Assembly: GCA_009919985.1 (NCBI GenBank)
Contig: RGAX01000050.1
Span: 1 to 15,971 of the forward strand
Source of the DNA: Opitutaceae bacterium
GTDB taxonomy: Bacteria > Verrucomicrobiota > Verrucomicrobiia > Opitutales > Opitutaceae
DNA length: 15,971 bases
Reading direction: 5' to 3'
Shown here one piece after another: positions 1 through 5,235 of this stretch (its first letter is position 1; each line of letters opens with the position of its first letter). Below the pieces are notes generated by a model. It made no database searches. It saw nothing but the letters and a program-made list of their open reading frames with translations, and was not told the DNA's origin. The translations under genes were made by a program, and so were the position numbers.

Positions 1-365
1 TTGGTAAGGGCGCGGGTGTCGATCTCGGCGAGGCCGGGGATACCGTTTTTTTCGAGGTAGGCGTCTAGGGAGATTTCGCTGCGCCAATTGGAGACGACGG
101 GCGAAAGCTCGCGGATGACGAAGCCCGCACACTTTGGGCCGGAGGATTCTTCGTCGGCGGGCGTGAGACCGTAGTTACCCACTTGAACGGCGGTCATGGT
201 GACGATCTGGCCGAAGTACGACGGGTCGGTGATGATCTCCTGATAACCGGTCATGGAGGTGTTGAAAACGCATTCGCCGGCGATGGTGGCGGCGGCGCCA
301 AACGCACGGCCGCGAAACACGCTGCCATCTTCAAGGGCTAGGACTCCGGGTTTGAACGGGGACAT
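1..365 (-). CDS. carA: Carbamoyl-phosphate synthase small subunit, N-terminal part (cut by window edge)
   Basis: Reading leftward from the ATG at 363-365 gives about 121 codons without a stop, running off the left edge. The protein begins MSPFKPGVLALEDGSVFRGR and contains the segments FNTSMTGYQEIITDPSYFGQ, VGNYG and, near the edge, AEIDTRALT. These are hallmarks of the CarA N-terminal domain. In the family this subunit (about 370-390 residues) hydrolyses glutamine and channels ammonia to CarB to make carbamoyl phosphate for pyrimidine and arginine synthesis in the cytoplasm. The glutaminase domain lies outside the window, so its catalytic triad cannot be checked. The gene is divergent from kamA, with 171 bases between the two starts. 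No clear Shine-Dalgarno sequence is seen. The family assignment is very secure. Confidence 0.95.
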   Translation of the reverse strand, partial: MSPFKPGVLALEDGSVFRGRAFGAAATIAGECVFNTSMTGYQEIITDPSYFGQIVTMTAVQVGNYGLTPADEESSGPKCAGFVIRELSPVVSNWRSEISLDAYLEKNGIPGLAEIDTRALT

Positions 366-489
366 TAAAGTCGAACGAAAAGACGTCGTGTGCCCCGTGC
401 CAAGGGTTTTGTGTGCCGACGGGTCACTTCAGGCAGAAAATTTCGTGCGGGCGGGCTGTGGGTGAATTTCGAGGAATCGCGTTGGCCAT

Positions 490-517
490 TTGACAGCGAT
501 GGTTAGGCACCTAATCG
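490..517 (+). promoter_or_regulatory. Possible kamA promoter/operator: TTGACA box followed by a short inverted repeat
   Basis: A perfect TTGACA lies at 490-495. It is followed by an inverted repeat TTAGG-CA-CCTAA at 503-514. A weak -10 candidate (TAATCG, 512-517) sits 16 bases after the TTGACA, overlapping the right arm of the repeat. The kamA start is 20 bases further on. The placement fits a promoter with an overlapping operator, but the -10 is poor and there is no independent support. Confidence 0.3.
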
Positions 518-536
518 TCACTTTTCTCCACCATCG

Positions 537-1760
537 ATGCCCTACACCGAAGACCGTTCCGCCTGGTATGAAGGCCAAGGCCTCTGGCAACATGTCCCCG
601 CGAGCGACTGGAACGATTGGATTTGGCAGCTCAAGAACCGCCTAACCAGTGTCGCCCAACTCGAGGAGCACATGACGCTGACGCCCGACGAGAAGGCGGG
701 TTGCCTCTTCGCCAGCCACAAACTCGCGCTGGCGATCACGCCTTACTTTTTTAACCTAATTGACCGCGATGATCCGCAATGTCCGATCCGCCAACAGGTG
801 ATTCCGCGGGGTGGTGAAGCGATTCTCAGCGAGGAAGAGACGCTCGATTCGCTCGGTGAAGACGAACATTCTCCGGTCCCGGGCTTGGTGCATCGCTATC
901 CGGACCGAGTCTTATTTTTGGTGACGGATCGCTGCGCCGCATATTGCCGCTATTGCACGCGAAGCCGCCTAGTTTCCAACGCCCAGGATTACAATTTTCA
1001 CCCTGAGTTTGAGCAAGGGCTGCGTTACATTGAAAACCATCCGGAGGTCCGTGACGTGCTGATCTCGGGCGGTGATCCGTTGCTACTCTCGGATAAAAAA
1101 CTGGATCATTTGTTTGGGCGGTTGCGCGCGATCAAGCATGTAGAATTTATCCGGATTGGCTCGCGCATCCCGGTATTTTTACCCCAGCGCATCACTCCGG
1201 AGTTGTGTGAGATTTTCAAAAAACACGGGCCGATCTGGATGAGTATCCACACTAATCACCCGAAGGAAGCTACGGCGGAGCTGCGGGCAGCGTGCGAGCG
1301 CTTGTCGTTCGCCGGCGTACCGCTTGGCAACCAGACGGTTTTGCTCAAAGGCATCAACGACGACGTTGAAATCATGAAGGCGCTGATGCACCGCTTGTTG
1401 CGGATGCGAGTGCGGCCCTACTATATCTATCAGATGGATTTGATCACGGGCGGGGCGCACTTCAAAGTCGATGTGCGTAAAGGCATCGAGATTATCCGGG
1501 CCTTGCGCGGCCACACGACGGGTTACGCTGTGCCGCAGTACGTGATTGATGCGCCGGGCGGCGGGGGCAAGGTGCCGATCAATCCCGACTACGTCGAAAA
1601 AATCACCGATACTGAGGTCGTATTCCGTAATTACGAGGGCCAGCAATTTCGTTATCCGCTCACGCACACGCCTCGTCCGGCTGGAAATGAGGGGGAATTG
1701 TCAGTAATTGGTGCTCCAGAAGCATCCGAAACGCTCGCTCGTTCGATTTTTAAAGACTGA
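537..1760 (+). CDS. kamA: Lysine 2,3-aminomutase (radical SAM, PLP-dependent)
   Basis: The 407-residue protein has the radical-SAM cysteine motif CxxxCxxC at C133, C137 and C140, an SGGDP segment at 177-181, and the KamA-type DAPGGGGK motif at 338-345, where K345 is the expected PLP lysine. D301 and D338 align with the two aspartates that hold the substrate amino group in clostridial lysine 2,3-aminomutase. The length also fits full KamA (about 416 residues) better than the shorter EpmB. KamA interconverts L-lysine and L-beta-lysine, feeding lysine fermentation, beta-lysine osmolytes or antibiotics; some relatives modify elongation factor P. No ablB-like acetyltransferase, epmA or lysine-degradation gene is adjacent, so the pathway is open. 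The start at 537 is preferred because the N-terminus matches the family; no Shine-Dalgarno sequence is obvious. The gene is monocistronic and followed by RNA elements with terminators. Confidence 0.93.
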   Translation: MPYTEDRSAWYEGQGLWQHVPASDWNDWIWQLKNRLTSVAQLEEHMTLTPDEKAGCLFASHKLALAITPYFFNLIDRDDPQCPIRQQVIPRGGEAILSEEETLDSLGEDEHSPVPGLVHRYPDRVLFLVTDRCAAYCRYCTRSRLVSNAQDYNFHPEFEQGLRYIENHPEVRDVLISGGDPLLLSDKKLDHLFGRLRAIKHVEFIRIGSRIPVFLPQRITPELCEIFKKHGPIWMSIHTNHPKEATAELRAACERLSFAGVPLGNQTVLLKGINDDVEIMKALMHRLLRMRVRPYYIYQMDLITGGAHFKVDVRKGIEIIRALRGHTTGYAVPQYVIDAPGGGGKVPINPDYVEKITDTEVVFRNYEGQQFRYPLTHTPRPAGNEGELSVIGAPEASETLARSIFKD

Positions 1761-1784
1761 CCGATAGTGAGTTAGGTTTTTTTG

Positions 1785-1825
1785 AGATTTTTTTGAGCAT
1801 TTTGCTCCTGCCCGCATCTATCTCC
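1785..1825 (+). promoter_or_regulatory. Putative promoter of tandem small RNA copy 1
   Basis: The block AGATTTTTTTGAGC (1785-1798) and the block GCATCTATCTCC (1814-1825) are separated by 15 bases. Both blocks recur identically, with the same 15-base spacing, in the second copy at 1977-2017, while the spacer itself is mostly different. Two fixed boxes with fixed spacing and a free spacer look like a promoter: TTGAGC (1793-1798) as -35, and ATCTAT (1816-1821) as a -10 region 17 bases later. The -10 is far from TATAAT, so this is inferred from conservation, not consensus. The right-hand block could instead be the RNA 5' end. Confidence 0.45.
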
Positions 1826-1935
1826 GTGCAGTTAGCCACGTCCTGGTAAGACGCTGGTCGTTATTAGTTCTTAAGGTTTGCTTGGTGTTAGGTCACAAGA
1901 GCCGTCCCTTAAACGGGGCGGCTTTCGTGTTTTTT
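1826..1935 (+). ncRNA. Putative structured small RNA, tandem copy 1
   Basis: This stretch contains no plausible ORF. It has a hairpin with stem CGTC/GACG and loop CTGGTAA (1839-1853), extendable outward by C-G and A-U pairs with one bulged base. A 19-base segment GGTTTGCTTGGTGTTAGGT follows at 1875-1893, then an intrinsic terminator at 1894-1935. The hairpin core, the 19-mer and their spacing are repeated about 192 bases downstream. The bases flanking the hairpin core differ between copies yet still pair (CCA with a bulge versus CAT opposite ATG), which argues for selection on RNA structure. The predicted transcript is about 110 nt. I do not recognise it as a named RNA family. Alternatively it is a leader or attenuator for the downstream receptor gene. 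It also follows kamA directly, so its terminator probably ends the kamA message. Confidence 0.6.
1894..1935 (+). terminator. Intrinsic terminator of small RNA copy 1 (probably also of kamA)
   Basis: GAGCCGTCCC (1899-1908) pairs with GGGGCGGCTT (1915-1924) across a six-base TTAAAC loop, giving about ten pairs with two terminal or internal wobbles. Outer CAC/GTG pairs extend the stem, and six T residues follow at 1930-1935. This is a textbook rho-independent terminator on the plus strand. Confidence 0.88.
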
Positions 1936-1976
1936 GAGGGCGCTCACGCGGGAAACTGAAGTGCTCAATTTATTTT

Positions 1977-2017
1977 AGATTTTTTTGAGCGTTTTGATTT
2001 TTGATGCATCTATCTCC
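1977..2017 (+). promoter_or_regulatory. Putative promoter of tandem small RNA copy 2
   Basis: AGATTTTTTTGAGC (1977-1990), a 15-base spacer, and GCATCTATCTCC (2006-2017) repeat the boxes at 1785-1825 exactly, with identical spacing. Because it lies directly downstream of the copy 1 terminator, a separate promoter here would be needed for efficient expression of copy 2. That makes the conservation meaningful. The -10 element is non-consensus. Confidence 0.45.
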
Positions 2018-2128
2018 CCGTAGTCACCATCGTCCTGGTAAGACGATGCAGGTTAGTTGTTCTATACGGTTTGCTTGGTGTTAGGTTACACGAGCCGCTC
2101 CTTCATCGGGGGCGGCTCTTGTGTTTTT
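2018..2128 (+). ncRNA. Putative structured small RNA, tandem copy 2
   Basis: This is a paralogue of the RNA at 1826-1935. The hairpin CATCGTC-CTGGTAA-GACGATG (2028-2048) has a perfect seven-base-pair stem around the same loop. The 19-mer GGTTTGCTTGGTGTTAGGT recurs at 2068-2086, and an intrinsic terminator closes the unit at 2089-2128. The spacing from the promoter-like block to the hairpin core is 13 bases in both copies, and the spacing from hairpin core to 19-mer is 21 versus 22 bases. The linkers have diverged, so the duplication is not recent and the shared parts are probably under constraint. There is no credible coding potential. The function is unknown. Confidence 0.6.
2089..2128 (+). 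terminator. Intrinsic terminator of small RNA copy 2
   Basis: GAGCCGCTCC (2092-2101 region) pairs with GGGGGCGGCTC (2108-2118), with outer CAC/GTG pairs, followed by five T residues at 2124-2128. It resembles the copy 1 terminator, but the upper stem and loop have changed while pairing is kept. Confidence 0.85.
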
Positions 2129-2192
2129 AGGTGGCTGGACGTGTTTTAAAGTTTTTCTTGCCAGTTGGCGCGGGACGCCGCTTTTTCCGCTT

Positions 2193-2290
2193 CGCCTGTA
2201 GGGGTGTCTTCCGCGGAAGACTGAGATTGCGGCGCGATTCGGCCGCTGGACCCTTCGAACCTGAACGGATCATGCCGACGAAGGAAACAG
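2193..2290 (+). promoter_or_regulatory. TPP (THI-box) riboswitch
   Basis: The aptamer core is readable by eye. A P1 strand CTGT (2196-2199) is followed by GGGGTGTC (2201-2208). A palindromic stem GTCTTCC/GGAAGAC leads into the invariant CTGAGA (2221-2226). A variable hairpin GCGGC/GCCGC (2229-2247) comes next, then ACCCTTCGAACCTGA (2250-2264), ATGCC (2272-2276), GAAGGAA and the closing P1 strand ACAG (2287-2290). This matches the thiamin pyrophosphate riboswitch consensus, in which TPP binding represses downstream expression. Here it precedes a TonB-dependent receptor and two consecutive terminators, so it should control uptake of thiamin or a thiamin moiety. CGCCTG (2193-2198) can also pair with CAGGCG (2291-2296), which is part of the first terminator and is therefore a plausible antiterminator. 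Confidence 0.92.
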
Positions 2291-2292
2291 CA

Positions 2293-2313
2293 GGCGCGGA
2301 TTGCGCCTTTTTT
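2293..2313 (+). terminator. Riboswitch expression-platform terminator 1
   Basis: GGCGC (2293-2297) and GCGCC (2303-2307) form a hairpin with a five-base loop, followed by six T residues (2308-2313). It begins three bases after the TPP aptamer, and its left arm overlaps the predicted antiterminator pairing. This is the arrangement expected for ligand-induced transcription termination. Confidence 0.82.
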
Positions 2314-2315
2314 AA

Positions 2316-2339
2316 GGGTGCGACTTGCGCCCCTTTTTT
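2316..2339 (+). terminator. Riboswitch expression-platform terminator 2
   Basis: GGGTGC (2316-2321) pairs with GCGCCC (2327-2332, one G-U pair) over a five-base loop, followed by one C and six T residues (2334-2339). It sits directly behind terminator 1. Two terminators in series would tighten repression when TPP is high. The stem includes an in-frame GTG at 2318, which argues against that codon being the receptor start. Confidence 0.75.
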
Positions 2340-2371
2340 CGGGAGTCAGTTCAGGACGGGCCTCATTTATC

Positions 2372-4510
2372 ATGAAACGTGCCTACCGAATCCTCCTATC
2401 GATCATCGCGACTTTGTCGGCGAGTGCCCTCGTTTACGGGCAAGCGAACGCTCCCGCGGCATCCGCGCCGGCGGTCAAACTTACGCCGGTGCTCGTCACC
2501 GCCGATCTCTGGGCTTCGCCGCTGGCGAAATTGCCTGCGAGTGTTACAGTGTTTGACGATGCCGCGCTGCAGGCTGGCGGCGTACGGCACTTTGGCGATC
2601 TGGTGGATCAGATCTCGAATCTCACGTGGACCGGCGGCACCTCGCGGCCGCGTTACTTACAAATCCGCGGCATCGGCGAAAATTCCCAATACGAGGGTGA
2701 AACCCCCGATTCCGCCGTGCGCTTCATGGTCGATGACATGGATTTCACGGGCCTCGGTTCGCTCGGCGGCACGTTCGATGTGAGCCAAGTCGAGGTGTTG
2801 CGCGGGCCGCAGGCTGGGGCCTTTGGCGCCAACGCCGCGGGCGGCGTCGTCCGGCTCGTGTCCAACGCCCCGACTCCGTTCTGGACGGGTCGCGTCGAGA
2901 CCAACGCCGGCCAAGACGCCTTGCGCGAAGGTGGTTTCGCTCTTGGTGGGCCGCTCGTCGCCGCCAATCCCGAGCGCATCATGGTGCGCCTCGCCGTGCA
3001 CCAAAGCCGCAGCGACGGATTCCGCCACAACGTCACTCTCAACCGTGACACCAACGCCCGCGATGAATTCACCGCGCGCCTCCGCTTCACCGCCGTGCTC
3101 TCGCCCGCCTGGCGCTGGGAAGGCGCCGTCTTGTTTTCGGATGTGAATAACGGCTTCGATGAATTTGCCCTGGATAACAACGGCCGGCGCACCTTCAGCG
3201 ACCAACCCGGCCGCGACGAGCAACGCTCCACCGCCGCCAGCCTCCGCGGCACCTACTCGGGTCTGGCCGGCTCACGTCTCACATCCGTCACCGGCGGCAG
3301 TCGCGTGCAATCGGTTTATTCTTACGATGACGATTGGACCGCTGTGTCGTATGCTGGCTTCAGCGATCTCCGGCGTACGCGCTCGGTCTTCAATCAAGAA
3401 CTTCGCCTCGATTCTGCCGCCACGCGCGCCGCGCTCGGTTGGATTGATCGTTGGACGATCGGCGCGTTTTTCTCCAACACCGAAGAAACCAGCGCCTACA
3501 TCAATAAGGATCCTTATGACCTCCGCGGTCTCAATACCCGTTACAGCGCCGACAACTTCGCACTCTTCGGTCAGATCGCGCATGATCTCGCTGCCCACAC
3601 ACGCTTGATCGTCGGCCTCCGCACTGAGCGCGTGAACCTCGAAGGTCGCGGCACCAAGACCCGCTATCGCGCCTCGCGCGGCTCCTACGATCCAGCAATT
3701 ACCTTCCGCCCGTCTTTCGATGATACGCTCCTTGGTGGCAAGGTTACCCTAGAGCACGATCTTACGACTGCCGTACTTGTCTTTGCCTCCGTCACGCGTG
3801 GCTACAAAGCCGGCGGTATCAACATTGATGCCCGCATCAGCCCGCCCGCCGATCCGTTGACTTATGGCACCGAGCAACTCTGGAACTACGAAGCCGGTTT
3901 TCGCGGCCATGCGCTCGACCACCGGCTCACGGCTGAAATTACCGCATTCTATCTTGATCGAGCCAACCCGCAGGTGCGCGACTCCGCCGGCTTCGGCGGC
4001 AACTATCGCTTTTTCACCGCCAACGGCCGCAGCGCCCATATCGCTGGCTTCGAGGCCGCCGCTGCCTACGCGGTCACGCCGGCGTGGTCATTCCGGGGTA
4101 CGCTCGCGCAGATGAATTCGCAGCTCGATCCGTTCAAGCTCACTAACGGCAACACGGGAGGCGGTCGCAGCCTTGCGAATACCCCGCGCTATGGCTATAC
4201 GCTTGGCACGGATTTCCGCCGCGCAGCTATGGCAGGGTTTTTTGCCCACGCCGAGATCGTGGGTCGCGCCACGCAGTTTGACTCCAACAACCAAAACGAG
4301 GCCCGCCGCGCGTTTCATCTCTACAACGCCAGCTTCGGTTACGCGTGGCAGCAATGGAGGTTTACCGTGTGGGAAAAAAATCTACTCAACACGCGCTACG
4401 AGAAACGCGTATTCTTCTTCGGCAACTCCGATCCTGATTACATCGAGACCCGCTACGAAGCCCGCGCCGATCCACGTCAACTCGGGGTGAGTGTTTCGTA
4501 TTACTTCTAA
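2372..4510 (+). CDS. TonB-dependent outer-membrane receptor, probable thiamin/thiamin-precursor transporter
   Basis: From the ATG at 2372 the protein has 712 residues. A signal peptide covers roughly 1-24 (KR at 2-3, hydrophobic core, cleavage near YGQA). A TonB-box-like LTPVLVTA follows at 37-44. A plug domain (about 45-165) has QIRGIGE and LRGPQAGAFG (143-152). A long 22-strand-type beta-barrel region ends in the typical aromatic terminus VSYYF. Such receptors import scarce ligands across the outer membrane using TonB/ExbBD energy. The substrate is inferred from the upstream TPP riboswitch; in Bacteroidetes, receptors under THI boxes are predicted thiamin importers. An in-frame GTG at 2318 would extend the N-terminus but lies in a terminator stem and precedes the signal peptide, so ATG 2372 is chosen. 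No inner-membrane thiamin transporter (pnuT or thiT type) or thiamin kinase is adjacent. Confidence 0.93.
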   Translation: MKRAYRILLSIIATLSASALVYGQANAPAASAPAVKLTPVLVTADLWASPLAKLPASVTVFDDAALQAGGVRHFGDLVDQISNLTWTGGTSRPRYLQIRGIGENSQYEGETPDSAVRFMVDDMDFTGLGSLGGTFDVSQVEVLRGPQAGAFGANAAGGVVRLVSNAPTPFWTGRVETNAGQDALREGGFALGGPLVAANPERIMVRLAVHQSRSDGFRHNVTLNRDTNARDEFTARLRFTAVLSPAWRWEGAVLFSDVNNGFDEFALDNNGRRTFSDQPGRDEQRSTAASLRGTYSGLAGSRLTSVTGGSRVQSVYSYDDDWTAVSYAGFSDLRRTRSVFNQELRLDSAATRAALGWIDRWTIGAFFSNTEETSAYINKDPYDLRGLNTRYSADNFALFGQIAHDLAAHTRLIVGLRTERVNLEGRGTKTRYRASRGSYDPAITFRPSFDDTLLGGKVTLEHDLTTAVLVFASVTRGYKAGGINIDARISPPADPLTYGTEQLWNYEAGFRGHALDHRLTAEITAFYLDRANPQVRDSAGFGGNYRFFTANGRSAHIAGFEAAAAYAVTPAWSFRGTLAQMNSQLDPFKLTNGNTGGGRSLANTPRYGYTLGTDFRRAAMAGFFAHAEIVGRATQFDSNNQNEARRAFHLYNASFGYAWQQWRFTVWEKNLLNTRYEKRVFFFGNSDPDYIETRYEARADPRQLGVSVSYYF

Positions 4511-4605
4511 ATTTAGCCGCCACGAGCGTCTCAGTGCAGTAAAAGCGCACGGGATGCTGCGTGTTCAGCGTTGAGCGGCGGCGATTCCACCCTCACGTTC
4601 GCTGG

Positions 4606-5202
4606 ATGATCGGACTTCAAGACGGCGCGGGAGCGCTCGCCAAAAAGAAAAAAGCGGAACGCGTTTTTCCTCTTCATCTGACCGTGCTCGGTACGGAGCC
4701 GCGCGTCTGGCGAGTCTTGCTCGTGCGCGAATCGATGTGGCTATCCCGGCTGCATGATAGCATCCAAGTGGCCTTCGACTGGTTTGATTATCAGACGCAC
4801 GTTTTTAATTTTGAGGACTTACGTTTCGGCAATCCGCTTAAGCGGCAGGAGGTGCTGATTGAGGATGATCGCGACATCACTTTGGCGGATCTCGATCTTG
4901 AGAACCGCGCTTCGTTTACTTACGGTTATAATTTCTCCGAGGGCTGGGTGGTGGATATCCGCGTTGATAAACCGGTACTGATGGAAAAGGGCCTGCGTTA
5001 TCCGCATTGCGTCTCTGGTGAACGCGCGGGCCCGCCGGAGGATTGCGGCGGGATTGAGGCGTTTCACGACATGCTCGCGTGTTTGCGCGAACCGGAAACG
5101 GATCTTGGCCGAGAGTGGCGCGAATGGATCGGCCCTGACTATAATCCCGAGGTGTGCGACCTGGTGAAAATCAACGCGGCGCTCCGGCGTCTGACAAAAT
5201 AA
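4606..5202 (+). CDS. pRiA4b ORF-3-like family protein (IS1096 TnpR-like)
   Basis: The 198-residue protein matches the plasmid pRiA4b ORF-3-like family. LHLTVLGTEPRVWRVLLV is followed by a helix around HDSIQVAFDW, a THVFNF strand, ASFTYGYNFSEGW, and the signature CVSGERAGPPEDCGG. The signature contains paired cysteines that suggest a metal site. The family's function is unknown; members occur on plasmids, beside insertion sequences and as stand-alone chromosomal genes. No transposase or terminal repeats are visible here. An in-frame GTG at 4561 would add 15 arginine- and histidine-rich residues. I prefer the ATG at 4606, since the family's first strand begins about 18 residues later, but neither start has a convincing ribosome site. 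The gene converges on the dehydrogenase pseudogene, with only 33 bases between the stops. Confidence 0.85.
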   Translation: MIGLQDGAGALAKKKKAERVFPLHLTVLGTEPRVWRVLLVRESMWLSRLHDSIQVAFDWFDYQTHVFNFEDLRFGNPLKRQEVLIEDDRDITLADLDLENRASFTYGYNFSEGWVVDIRVDKPVLMEKGLRYPHCVSGERAGPPEDCGGIEAFHDMLACLREPETDLGREWREWIGPDYNPEVCDLVKINAALRRLTK

Positions 5203-5235
5203 GGCCTGAGCGCGCGTTTTTAGCTCTCCGGTGCC

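Noticed and set aside
253..465. A small plus-strand open frame over the carA start
   Set aside because: It is antisense to clear carA coding sequence and has no family resemblance or ribosome site.
503..515. Pairing of the small-RNA 19-mer with the kamA leader (ACCTAA against TTAGGT)
   Set aside because: Only six contiguous bases match, which is expected by chance, and similar matches occur inside kamA. It is not reported as a target.
1761..2130. CRISPR array
   Set aside because: There are only two copies. The shared blocks are interrupted by variable linkers and end in terminators; there are no regular repeats or spacers and no cas genes.
2318..2371. Upstream GTG as the start of the TonB receptor gene
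   Set aside because: The codon lies inside the stem of riboswitch terminator 2, and the extension would put 18 residues ahead of a clean signal peptide beginning MKRAYRILL. ATG 2372 is better.
2131..2556. A 141-codon open frame overlapping the riboswitch
   Set aside because: It runs through the TPP aptamer, both terminators and the start of the receptor gene, with composition unlike a real protein. The RNA explanation accounts for the sequence.
4561..5202. Insertion sequence remnant around the pRiA4b ORF-3-like gene
   Set aside because: The family can be mobile-element-associated, but no transposase, terminal inverted repeats or target-site duplication could be found on either side.
5203..5235. 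Bidirectional terminator between the convergent pRiA4b-like gene and the pseudogene
   Set aside because: A short T run is present, but no convincing stem precedes it in either direction.
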